Shown: piece by piece, positions 23,181 through 30,635 of the stretch | Layout of the letters: each line of letters starts with the position of its first letter | Position numbering within the stretch: position 1 is the stretch's first letter | Position numbers and translations under genes: made by a program | The notes under the pieces: generated by a model | What the model was told of the DNA's origin: nothing | The model's input: only the letters and a program-made list of their open reading frames with translations | Databases searched by the model: none | DNA from: JAULUH01 sp032111745 | GTDB lineage: Bacteria > Chloroflexota > Anaerolineae > JAAEKA01 | Assembly: GCA_032111745.1 (NCBI GenBank) | Contig: JAULUH010000285.1 | Location: 1 to 46,025 of the forward strand | Reading direction: 5' to 3' | Length of the DNA: 46,025 bases

Positions 23181-24797
23181 GTGCAGCGCGCGCTGGGTTC
23201 CGCACCGGCCAGGGCCCCTGGGGTGTCGGCCGTCAGCCTCGCCTGGCCAGTGGTAGCGGCGACTGCCGTGCCGCTGGGTCTGGTGGTCTTGGGCTTCCTG
23301 CTGCGGGCCGGCCGACTGGGGAGCCCGGGCCTGCATCCCGACGAGGCCCTTTACGCCGGCTGGGCCCTGCGCATGGGCAACGGCACCGACCCGGCTCTCC
23401 TGGGGGTCTATGTCGACAAGCCGCCCCTCTGGCTGTGGATCCTGGCCGGCGTGTTTCGTGCCGCCGGCACGAATACCCCCCTGGATTATCCCCTGTTAGT
23501 GACCGCCGGCCGCCTGCCCGGCCTCGTGGCCGGCATGGTGAGCCTGGTGTTGCTGGCGGCCATCGCCCGCCACGTCCACGGGCGGAGTACCGCCCTCATC
23601 GCTCTCGCCCTCCTGGCCGTCTCGCCCCTGGCCGTGCGGCTGTCCCCCACCCTCTTCACCGACGCGCTGCTGGTGATGTGGCTGCTATTGGGCCTGTGGG
23701 CCGCCCTGCGCCAGCGGCCCTGGATAGCCGGCATCGCCTGCGGCCTGGCTTATGCCACTAAGCAGCAGGCCCTGTTGCTGATCCCACTGGTGGTCGTGGC
23801 CTTCCTGCTCTTCCGGCCGCCGGCCACGCCGGCCCGGCCCGAGGCGCCGCGGTGGCCGCGCCAGCTGTTGCGCCTGGCCAGCGGCTTTCTCCTCGTCGTT
23901 GTCCTCGTCCTGTGGTGGGACAGCCTGCGCTGGCAGTGGATGCCCAGCTACTGGGAGCGCAGCCTGACCACCTACGGCGGCGTGGCTATAGGCCCTCTCG
24001 GCGCGGTAGCGGGCCGCGCCGGGCAGTGGGGCGAGCTCCTGGGCTATGTCGTAGGCTCTCCCCTGCTGGCGGTCACGCTGGCGGCCAGCCTGCCGCTGAT
24101 GGTACGCTCCGCCTGGCGGGGCCGCCACACCCTTCCCGGCCGCCTTGACCTACTGCTGGTGTCCTACACCGGCGCCTACCTGGCCCTACACCTGGCCCTG
24201 AGCTTCGCGGCCTGGGATCGCTACGCGCTGCCCCTGGCACCCCTGCTGGCTTTGCTGCTGGCCTCCGGCCTGCGCCACCTGATGCTGCTGGCCCGCGGCC
24301 TGGGCCGGCCAGCTGGGCTCCAGGGAGGCAGGCCAGGGCTGGGCCGGCTGCCAACCATGGTGCTGACCCTGGCCATCGCCGCCGGCCTGACCCACAGCGC
24401 GGTCCTGGCCGGGAGCCCCACCCTGCCGGTCGCCAACAACCGGGCCTACGACGCCGTGCCAGAGATTACCGCGGCCATCCGGGCCGAGCTGGCACCTGGC
24501 ACAGTGCTCTACCATCACTGGCTGGGCTGGCACTACGGCTTCTACCTGGCGGACGAGCCCGTCGAACTACGCTGGTACGAGTCTCCCGCGGACCTGGCCG
24601 CTCTGGCCGCCGCCGCCACCGGCCCCCAGTGGATCGCCTTCCCGGCCGGCCGTGATCCGGGCGCCGCGGCTGCGGCCCTGGGCCAGGCCGGCCTGCGGCT
24701 GGTGCCTTACCGCCAGGTCTGGCACGCCGACGGCACCCTCTCGGCGACCCTTTACACCCTGGCGCCCGGCCACGCCACCGCTTCCCATGGTTGGTAG
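23181..24797 (+). CDS. ArnT/PMT-like GT-C glycosyltransferase
   Basis: The 538-residue membrane protein has about ten hydrophobic helices and the GT-C signature: the first external loop contains HPDEALYAGWALRMGNG, with the catalytic Asp of the PMT/ArnT families, then DKPPLWLWILAGVFRAAG. These enzymes move sugars from polyprenyl-phosphate donors to proteins or lipids on the outer face of the membrane. The C terminus carries a soluble region of about 120 residues (from TLPVANNRAYDAVPE). It starts at GTG 23181, 10 bases after the GT2 gene, and its 3' end overlaps the next gene by 11 bases. Confidence 0.85.
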   Translation: MQRALGSAPARAPGVSAVSLAWPVVAATAVPLGLVVLGFLLRAGRLGSPGLHPDEALYAGWALRMGNGTDPALLGVYVDKPPLWLWILAGVFRAAGTNTPLDYPLLVTAGRLPGLVAGMVSLVLLAAIARHVHGRSTALIALALLAVSPLAVRLSPTLFTDALLVMWLLLGLWAALRQRPWIAGIACGLAYATKQQALLLIPLVVVAFLLFRPPATPARPEAPRWPRQLLRLASGFLLVVVLVLWWDSLRWQWMPSYWERSLTTYGGVAIGPLGAVAGRAGQWGELLGYVVGSPLLAVTLAASLPLMVRSAWRGRHTLPGRLDLLLVSYTGAYLALHLALSFAAWDRYALPLAPLLALLLASGLRHLMLLARGLGRPAGLQGGRPGLGRLPTMVLTLAIAAGLTHSAVLAGSPTLPVANNRAYDAVPEITAAIRAELAPGTVLYHHWLGWHYGFYLADEPVELRWYESPADLAALAAAATGPQWIAFPAGRDPGAAAAALGQAGLRLVPYRQVWHADGTLSATLYTLAPGHATASHGW

Positions 24798-27700
24798 GAG
24801 CCTTCGCCCTGCCGTGCTGGCGCTGGCCGCGGTGGGCCTGCTGGCGGCAGCAGTCCTGCTGGTCTACTGGCGGCTGCTGCTGACCAACCTGGTGTTGGCC
24901 TCGGGCGATGCCTTCACCTATTTCACCCCCTACCGCGACTACGCCAACGCCGCGCTGCGCGGCGGCCGGCTGCCCCTGTGGAACCCCTACCTCTTCCTCG
25001 GCGTGCCCTTCCTGGCCAACCCGCAGACCGCAGTGCTCTACCCCCTACACTGGCCCTTCATCTGGCTGTCCACCGGCAAGAGCCTGGCCGCCTCCCTGGC
25101 CCTGCATCTGGTGATCGCCGGGCTCGGCGCCTATCTGCTGGCCCGCCGCAACGCCGGCCTGGGCTTCCTCCCCTCCCTCGCCACCGGCCTGATCTTCAGC
25201 CTTAGCGGCTACCTGGGCGCTCACGCCGGCCAGGTCAACCAGGTCAGCGCCGCGGCCTGGCTGCCCTGGCTGCTGGTGCTGCTGGAGGAGGCCACGGGCA
25301 CCTACCGCCCGGCGACCTCCGGGCAACCCGCTCGCCCGCCGGGCTTCCGGGCCTGTCTGGCCGCGGCCAACCTGCTTGCCCTGGCCGGGCTGGCCCTGGT
25401 GGTGGCCCTGCAGCTGCTGGCCGGCCACACCCAGACCTCCTACATCAACCTGGTCGGGCTCATGATGGTGGCCTGCTACCCGGCCCTCTCTGCCCTGCTC
25501 GCCTGGGCAGGGGGCCGGCGGCGCCGCCAGCCCCGGCCTTTGGAACGGAAAGAGCTGGCCGAGGCCGCCGCCCGCCTGGCGCTGACCCTGGCCGCCGTGG
25601 CCCTGGGGGCATTGGTGGCGGCTGTCCAGCTGGTGCCCACCTGGGAGCTGGCCGACCAGTCCGTGCGCAGTGGCGGCCTCTCCTACCGGGAGGTGGTCTC
25701 CTTCTCCTTGCGCCCGCGGGCCTTGCTGCTAACCCTGTTGCCAACCTACGGGGAGAACCTTGCCGGCCGTTTTGGCACGCCGGCCTTCGCCGAGTTCGTG
25801 GCCTATGTGGGCGTGGTCGCCCTGGTGCTGGCTGCCCTGGCCCTAGTCCTGGAAAGAGCGCGCCGTGTACAGGGGGCCAGGCCCAATCCCTACCTCGGCA
25901 TCGGCCTGCTGCTGGCCGTGGCGGGCTTCTTCCTGGCCCTTGGCGCCTACAACCCCCTAACCTTCCTGATGTACCAGCTGGTCCCCGGCTTCGACCTGTT
26001 CCGCGCCCCGGCCCGCTGGATGGCCCTCTACACCCTTGGGGTGAGCCTCCTGGCCGGGATCGGCCTGCACAGCCTGCGCAGCGCAGCGGGCCCTCTTCGC
26101 CTGTGGTCTGTCCCCCGCTGGTTTGGGAATCGCCGCCCGGCGCGCCTGATTTGGCTCGGGCTGTTGGCCCTCCTCCTCGCCTTCCTGCTGTGGCAGCAGT
26201 GGCCCGGCCCGCTGACCATCGCCCTGTGGCTGGCGGCCGGCGGCGCGATGCTGCTGCTGGCCCGATGGCGAGGACGGCCATGGGCCGCCCCCGCCATCGT
26301 CGCCCTGTTGGTGTTGGAGCTGGCCGCGGCCAGCTTGGCCCTGGACCACACGCGGCCCACCGCGCCCGAGGCCATCACCAGCCTGCGCACCGCGCCGGCC
26401 CACCTCCTGGCCGTGGCCGCGGACGAGGAGGCCGCCGGCCGTATCCCCGGGCGTTTCTTGAGCCTCTCGGGCATCACCTACGACCCCGGCGACCTGGCCG
26501 ATATAGCGCAGATGTTCGCCGGCCAGCTACCTCCAGCCGCCATCTACGACCTGGTGATCGCCAGCAAGCTGCAGGAAATCGTGGCGCCCAACCTGCCCCT
26601 GCTGTGGCGCCTGCCGGCTGTCGACGGCTATGACGGGGGCGTCCTACCTCTGCAGCGCTATGTGGACCTGCAGGGCCTGTTCGTGCCGCCGGAGCACCTG
26701 GAGCCCGACGGCCGCCTGCGGGAGCAGCTGGAGGAGGTCCCGGCCAGCCGCCTGCTGCGCCTGCTGAACGTGGAGCACGTGATCACCGACAAGGTCTTCG
26801 ACGTCTGGCAAGATGGCATCTATTACGACCTCCAGCTGAGGTCCCGCCTGGCGCCCGGCGAGGCGGTGTCCGTGGACAGCGCCGGCCGGCTCGAGTCCAC
26901 GGCCGTCGGCCTGTTCACCCACTTGGAGGGCGCCGCGGGCCTGGCCGCCGGCACCCCGGTCGCCGAGGTCCTGGTGGCGCAGCCGGGTGGCCAATCCCTG
27001 CGCTTTCAGCTGCTGGCCGGAGAGGACACCGCCGAGGGGCTGTGGACGGAGGCCGCCGCGCACGGGCAGCCCGCGCGGCGGCAGCCATGGCCCGGGGGGG
27101 GCGCCGGGTGGGATTACCTGAGTCAGCTTCCGTTGCCTGCCCCGGTGAGCCCGGAACAAGTTGTCGTGCGCAGCCTGCTGCCTGCAGGCACGCTCGTGCT
27201 ACGGGCCGCCACCCTGATCGACGAGCGTACAGGTACCCACGCCGCCCTGACTGTCCCCGCGGATGGCGCATGGCGCCGCGTCCACTCCGGAGACGTCAAA
27301 GTGTACCAGGAGCAGGCTGCGCTGCCGCGAGCCTACATTGTAGGGCAGGCGCGCGTGGTCGCCGATGAGCCCGCGGCCCTGGCCGCCCTGGCCGACCCGG
27401 GCTTCGATGCCGCGGCTGAGGTGGTGCTGTTGGCGGAGGACCTGGCCGCGTACGGCCTGGCGGCCACCGCCGCCGCGGATGCGGCCGGGGTAGAGGTGCA
27501 GGTGGAGGCGTACACACCTGAGCGGGTTGTGTTGCGCGCGGAGCTTCCGGGGCCCGGGTTCCTGGTGCTCAGCGACACCTGGTACGAGGGCTGGCAGGCC
27601 ACGGTAGACGGCGTGGCAGCACCGATCCTGCGCGCCAATCTGCTCTTCCGGGCCGTGGCGCTGCCTGCCGGCTCCCATGAGGTTGTGTTTGAATTCGCGC

Positions 27701-27816
27701 CTCGCAGCCTGAGTCTGGGGGTAGCGGCTATGGTCGTGGGCTTGGCCCTGGTGGGTGGCCTGGCCGTGGCCGGCTGGCGGCGGGGGCGCGCAACTAAGCG
27801 GGTGCGTAGTGCGTAG
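24787..27816 (+). CDS. YfhO-family large membrane protein
   Basis: The 1009-residue protein has 12 or more hydrophobic helices in the first 540 residues, with the YfhO motifs SGDAFTYFTPYRDYANAAL, GRLPLWNPYLFLGVPFLANPQ and FDLFRAPARWM, followed by a long external region and a final membrane helix (LGVAAMVVGLALVGGLAV). The end of the external domain, LVLSDTWYEGWQATVDG, is the characteristic YfhO C-terminal block. YfhO proteins are GT-C-related and are implicated in glycosylating teichoic acids or other surface polymers. ATG 24787 overlaps the upstream gene by 11 bases; a longer frame from 24652 would overlap much more. Confidence 0.88.
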   Translation: MVGRSLRPAVLALAAVGLLAAAVLLVYWRLLLTNLVLASGDAFTYFTPYRDYANAALRGGRLPLWNPYLFLGVPFLANPQTAVLYPLHWPFIWLSTGKSLAASLALHLVIAGLGAYLLARRNAGLGFLPSLATGLIFSLSGYLGAHAGQVNQVSAAAWLPWLLVLLEEATGTYRPATSGQPARPPGFRACLAAANLLALAGLALVVALQLLAGHTQTSYINLVGLMMVACYPALSALLAWAGGRRRRQPRPLERKELAEAAARLALTLAAVALGALVAAVQLVPTWELADQSVRSGGLSYREVVSFSLRPRALLLTLLPTYGENLAGRFGTPAFAEFVAYVGVVALVLAALALVLERARRVQGARPNPYLGIGLLLAVAGFFLALGAYNPLTFLMYQLVPGFDLFRAPARWMALYTLGVSLLAGIGLHSLRSAAGPLRLWSVPRWFGNRRPARLIWLGLLALLLAFLLWQQWPGPLTIALWLAAGGAMLLLARWRGRPWAAPAIVALLVLELAAASLALDHTRPTAPEAITSLRTAPAHLLAVAADEEAAGRIPGRFLSLSGITYDPGDLADIAQMFAGQLPPAAIYDLVIASKLQEIVAPNLPLLWRLPAVDGYDGGVLPLQRYVDLQGLFVPPEHLEPDGRLREQLEEVPASRLLRLLNVEHVITDKVFDVWQDGIYYDLQLRSRLAPGEAVSVDSAGRLESTAVGLFTHLEGAAGLAAGTPVAEVLVAQPGGQSLRFQLLAGEDTAEGLWTEAAAHGQPARRQPWPGGGAGWDYLSQLPLPAPVSPEQVVVRSLLPAGTLVLRAATLIDERTGTHAALTVPADGAWRRVHSGDVKVYQEQAALPRAYIVGQARVVADEPAALAALADPGFDAAAEVVLLAEDLAAYGLAATAAADAAGVEVQVEAYTPERVVLRAELPGPGFLVLSDTWYEGWQATVDGVAAPILRANLLFRAVALPAGSHEVVFEFAPRSLSLGVAAMVVGLALVGGLAVAGWRRGRATKRVRSA

Positions 27817-27837
27817 AAAAGATAGGGCGGCAGCCCC

Positions 27838-27857
27838 CCGGCTGAAGCCTCGGCTCT
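27838..27857. repeat. Dispersed repeat, family A (single degenerate arm)
   Basis: CCGGCTGAAGCCTCGGCTCT matches the right-arm sequence of the inverted repeats at 715-770 and 4889-4994 with one or two changes. No partner arm is visible in this 88-base gap. Confidence 0.6.
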
Positions 27858-27904
27858 GGCGTGATAGGTGAGATTCTGCCCTGGCGTGTAGCCTGGAGAA
27901 GTCC

Positions 27905-28492
27905 ATGAATCGTTTCAATCGCATCGTTACTATCGCCCTGGTGATCATGCTCTACCTGGCCGTGGTGCTGGTAGCCGGCGCGCCGGCGCAGGCCCTGGCC
28001 TGGGCGCAGGGGGCTGTGGACTGGGTGGGACAGGCCCTGGACGGGCTGGAGGCCCTGTCGCCGGCCTGGATCTACCCCATCGGCCGCGTCGTGACCCTGG
28101 TGCTGGCCACGGCGGCCCAGCTGGTCTTTCTGTGGCTCGAGCTGCGCCGGCGCAGGGTGCCGGTCGTGCGCGTGCAGCTGCCATCCGGGGCCGAGGCCAC
28201 GGTCACGGCGGAATCCGTGGCGCGACGCCTGGCCTGGCATGTCGACCAGCTGGCCGATGTGATCACGGCGGCTCCGGAGGTGCGCACGCGCGGTACCAGC
28301 GTCGACATCCTGATGGTCTTGGAGACAGCGCCGGAGGTGGATATCCCCCTGAAGAGTGAGGAGGTCATGGCCGTGACCAGGGAGGTGGTGGAGCGGGATA
28401 TGGGCCTGCAGCTGCGCCAACTAAAGGTGGAGGTGCGCCACGCCCCCTATCCCGCGCGTAACCATGCCGTGAACAGCGCATCTAAACGCTGA
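27905..28492 (+). CDS. AmaP-like membrane protein with Asp23-type domain
   Basis: The 195-residue protein has two N-terminal membrane helices (residues about 8-28 and 58-80), a basic LRRRR stretch and a soluble C-terminal domain. The domain VRVQLPSGAEATVTAESVARRLAWHV...VDILMVLETAPEVDIP...EVVERDMGLQLRQLKVEV resembles the alkaline-shock Asp23 fold, and the layout fits AmaP, the membrane anchor for Asp23-type envelope stress proteins in monoderm bacteria. No separate Asp23 gene lies next to it. ATG 27905 is the only sensible start. I am fairly but not fully sure of the family. Confidence 0.65.
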   Translation: MNRFNRIVTIALVIMLYLAVVLVAGAPAQALAWAQGAVDWVGQALDGLEALSPAWIYPIGRVVTLVLATAAQLVFLWLELRRRRVPVVRVQLPSGAEATVTAESVARRLAWHVDQLADVITAAPEVRTRGTSVDILMVLETAPEVDIPLKSEEVMAVTREVVERDMGLQLRQLKVEVRHAPYPARNHAVNSASKR

Positions 28493-28508
28493 CTGTGAGT
28501 GCCCGCAC

Positions 28509-28537
28509 TTGACCGGGAGCGACTGGTAGCGGATACT
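28509..28537 (+). promoter_or_regulatory. Possible promoter for the rhodanese gene
   Basis: TTGACC (28509-28514) and GATACT (28532-28537) are 17 bases apart. The -10 box is weak (4 of 6). Confidence 0.45.
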
Positions 28538-28584
28538 GACACCGGGTTCAGACGACCACTAAGATGCGATAGGAGATCTTCACC

Positions 28585-28998
28585 ATGGGACTGTTCGATT
28601 CTTGGCGGCGCACGCCAGCCCAGCCGCAACCGCCGGCTTCCCCTCCGCCGCCGCGCCAGCAGGAGCCGGCACCGATCAAGGTGCCGGAGATAAGCGCCAG
28701 CGAGCTGATGTCCCAGGTTGAGAGCGGGACGGCACCGCTGTTGCTGGACTGCCGCGAGCCCTTTGAGTGGCATCAGTTGCGCATCCCGGGCAGCCGGCAC
28801 ATTCCCATGAATGAGATCCCCGGCCGTCTGGCCGAGCTAGACCAGAACCAGGAATGGGTCGTCGTGTGTGCGCACGGCAACCGCTCCTACGCCGTGGCCG
28901 GCTTCCTGATCTACAATGGCTTCAAGGCTGCCAGCCTTGCCGGTGGGGTCACCGACTGGTGGATGCACAAAGGGGCTACGGAAACTGACTACCGCTAG
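28585..28998 (+). CDS. Rhodanese-domain protein with Pro-rich N terminus
   Basis: The 137-residue protein has a Pro/Gln-rich N-terminal 30 residues, then a single rhodanese domain: LLLDCREPFEWHQLRIPGSRHIPMNEI and the active-site loop VVCAHGNRS, with the sulfur-carrying Cys present. It is a likely sulfurtransferase acting on thiosulfate or protein persulfides; the partner is unknown. ATG 28585 follows AGGAGA with a good gap. It lies between the AmaP-like and CBS genes, each apparently with its own promoter. The N terminus is not a signal peptide. Confidence 0.88.
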   Translation: MGLFDSWRRTPAQPQPPASPPPPRQQEPAPIKVPEISASELMSQVESGTAPLLLDCREPFEWHQLRIPGSRHIPMNEIPGRLAELDQNQEWVVVCAHGNRSYAVAGFLIYNGFKAASLAGGVTDWWMHKGATETDYR

Positions 28999-29003
28999 CC
29001 CTA

Positions 29004-29021
29004 CCTTGACAAGGGTCAAGG
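29004..29021. promoter_or_regulatory. Operator-like dyad over the -35 box of the CBS gene
   Basis: CCTTGACAAGGGTCAAGG is an 18-base perfect dyad with 7-base arms around AAGG. It contains TTGAC-N4-GTCAA, which resembles sites of the CRP/FNR superfamily, and overlaps the -35 hexamer, a position typical of repression. Confidence 0.6.
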
Positions 29022-29035
29022 TTGGCCCGTATAAT
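29006..29035 (+). promoter_or_regulatory. Consensus promoter for the CBS-domain gene
   Basis: A perfect TTGACA (29006-29011) and a perfect TATAAT (29030-29035) are 18 bases apart. The start would be near 29042, giving a leader of about 60 bases. Confidence 0.85.
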
Positions 29036-29101
29036 CTGTGGTAGGCCGCGCAATCTTCTCCTGGCACTGATCGCCAGAGCATTCTCACCCCGGAGGAAGA
29101 A

Positions 29102-29509
29102 ATGGCACAGAAGCTGGTCAAGCACATCATGCACCATGGCGTTATCGGGTGCAAGGCTGACACACCGATGTCCGAGGTCGTGCGCATCCTCAGCGACACC
29201 GACATCCATGCCCTGGTGGTCACCGGCGAACATGGCGAGGTGATCGGCGTCATCTCCCATATGGACGTGATCCCCTTGCACAGTGAGGACCTGTCCGCGT
29301 ATACTGCGGAGCAGGTCATGACCAAGAATGTCATCGGCGTCGACCCCGAGACTCCCATCCTGGACGCGGTGCAGGTTATGATCGACAGGCGCATTCACCG
29401 CCTGGTGGTTACCGAGTCCCAGGACGGCCACCTGATGCCCGTGGGGGTGTTGTCTACCACCGATATCGTGCGCGAGATGCGCGGCTCCAAGTGGACCTGG
29501 TATCTGTAG
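29102..29509 (+). CDS. Two-CBS-domain protein
   Basis: The 135-residue protein consists of two CBS motifs: VKHIMHHGVIGCKADTP...VIGVISHMDVIP and AEQVMTKNVIGVDPETP...VGVLSTTDIVREM. A CBS pair usually binds adenine nucleotides or related ligands and senses energy or redox status. It has no effector domain of its own, so it may regulate a partner protein. The gene is monocistronic: its own consensus promoter with an operator-like dyad lies upstream and a terminator lies downstream. The ATG at 29102 follows GGAGGAAGAA. Confidence 0.92.
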   Translation: MAQKLVKHIMHHGVIGCKADTPMSEVVRILSDTDIHALVVTGEHGEVIGVISHMDVIPLHSEDLSAYTAEQVMTKNVIGVDPETPILDAVQVMIDRRIHRLVVTESQDGHLMPVGVLSTTDIVREMRGSKWTWYL

Positions 29510-29531
29510 ACCCCGGCCCAGCCAGAGCCCC

Positions 29532-29574
29532 AAACGCCCGTGCTTTGGCCTAGGCCGCCGCTCTGGGCGTTTTT
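29532..29574 (+). terminator. Terminator after the CBS gene
   Basis: AAACGCCC (29532-29539) pairs with GGGCGTTT (29565-29572), followed by TT; the loop contains a small extra hairpin (GGCCTAGGCC). Confidence 0.7.
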
Positions 29575-29599
29575 CGTTGGGCCAGCGTCCGGGGAGGGT

Positions 29600-29627
29600 T
29601 TGGCATTTCACTGCCGGTGAGTATAAT
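29600..29627 (+). promoter_or_regulatory. Promoter for the FmdB-like gene
   Basis: TTGGCA (29600-29605) and TATAAT (29622-29627) are 16 bases apart. The start near 29634 leaves a leader of about 40 bases. Confidence 0.7.
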
Positions 29628-29674
29628 TTTATCGATCTATGACGAAGATTTGTGGGATAGCAGGACAGACAGGC

Positions 29675-29968
29675 ATGCCAATTTACGAATACCTCTGCGA
29701 CGATTGCGGGCTGCGCTTCGACAAGATGCAGAGCTTCAAGGATGCCCCGCTAGAGGAGTGTCCCAACTGCGGCGGGCCTGTGCACCGGGTCATCCAGCCA
29801 GTTGGCGTGATCTTCAAGGGCTCGGGCTTCTACGTGACCGACAATCGCAGCAAATCCTCCACCATGCCGCCGACGAAGCGCGAGGGCGACAAGGCCGGCG
29901 ATAGCTCACCCAGCACCAGCAGCGAATCGGCAACACCCAGCACTTCCAGCGCTCCCGCCAGCGACTAA
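29675..29968 (+). CDS. FmdB-family zinc ribbon protein
   Basis: The 97-residue protein starts MPIYEYLCDDCGLRF, the hallmark of FmdB-family zinc ribbons, with Cys8/Cys11 and Cys29/Cys32 (CPNCGG) as zinc ligands. The block VIFKGSGFYVTDNR is also typical. The C-terminal 35 residues are rich in Ser, Thr and Ala and look disordered. FmdB was described as a regulatory protein, but its role in most bacteria is unclear. The conserved MPIYEY fixes the start at 29675; an in-frame ATG at 29639 would add 12 unconserved residues. Confidence 0.92.
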   Translation: MPIYEYLCDDCGLRFDKMQSFKDAPLEECPNCGGPVHRVIQPVGVIFKGSGFYVTDNRSKSSTMPPTKREGDKAGDSSPSTSSESATPSTSSAPASD

Positions 29969-30014
29969 CTGTGCGCGCCAGGTCCAACGAAGTGGCCTGC
30001 CCCGCCCGGATTCA

Positions 30015-30040
30015 AAAGCCCCATCCTGCGATGGGGCTTT
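30015..30040. terminator. Bidirectional terminator between converging genes
   Basis: AAAGCCCCATC (30015-30025) pairs perfectly with 30030-30040 around CTGC. Both strands have short T runs at the stem base, suited to the converging FmdB-like gene and the small hypothetical gene. Confidence 0.85.
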
Positions 30041-30073
30041 CTGGTGGCTTCGTTTCAGGGTAGGGGGCAGACC

Positions 30074-30376
30074 CTACAGCTGGAAACTTCCGTTGGCAGG
30101 GACTACCTTGTAGGCGAAGTTGGTGACGTAGCCCAATAGCTTGTCCCGCAGGGCACCCCAGTCATCGCTGGAGAGGATCCGCTGCATGCTTTCCATGTCC
30201 GTGGTGACGCCGCCCGTGAGGATCTGGGGCCCATCGCCAAAAACCGTGTACCAGGCCTCCGTGGGTTGCAGGCCCAGGCGCATCAGGCCCGGGGCAAACT
30301 CGCGCACGATGAACTCGAAATAGGCCTGCTCGCGCCCGGTCTTTATGTCCCAGCTCATCAGGAGCTTCATCATCAT
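30074..30376 (-). CDS. Small hypothetical protein, possibly dimeric alpha/beta-barrel
   Basis: The 100-residue protein begins MMMKLLMSWDIKTGREQAYFEF and has Trp- and Gly-rich strands (TEAWYTVFGDGPQILTGG) and a helix-rich C terminus ending VVPANGSFQL. The strand-helix-strand pattern and length resemble the dimeric alpha/beta-barrel (NIPSNAP/ABM-like) group, but no catalytic residues can be assigned. The first of three tandem ATGs (30376) follows AAGGAG with a 9-base gap. It has its own promoter and converges on the FmdB-like gene. Confidence 0.7.
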   Translation of the reverse strand: MMMKLLMSWDIKTGREQAYFEFIVREFAPGLMRLGLQPTEAWYTVFGDGPQILTGGVTTDMESMQRILSSDDWGALRDKLLGYVTNFAYKVVPANGSFQL

Positions 30377-30420
30377 TGGCCTCGTCTCCTTGGCCACCAA
30401 CGTGGCGGCCCATAGCCCAT

Positions 30421-30449
30421 AGCATACCAGGTCCAGGCCGATTCGACAA
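30421..30449 (-). promoter_or_regulatory. Promoter for the small hypothetical gene
   Basis: Minus-strand TTGTCG (30449-30444) and TATGCT (30426-30421) are 17 bases apart. Confidence 0.5.
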
Positions 30450-30501
30450 GTTCACGCACCAGTCGCCAGCGCCGGCTCGCTCCCGGCTGTGCCGGGCAGA
30501 T

Positions 30502-30530
30502 TTGACAGGGCGTGAGTGAACTCTTACAAT
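30502..30530 (+). promoter_or_regulatory. Promoter for the transglutaminase gene
   Basis: A perfect TTGACA (30502-30507) and TACAAT (30525-30530) are 17 bases apart. The start near 30537 gives a leader of about 99 bases, which includes a 6-bp hairpin (30553-30571, stem GCGTTG). Confidence 0.8.
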
Positions 30531-30635
30531 CTGTCTGAGATAAGATGATGCTGCGTTGAACCTGGCAACGCTACCGATTGTGTGTGGACGGACCGGGCTG
30601 GATGTGAGGAAGACCAGGTAGAAAGGATCTGATCT

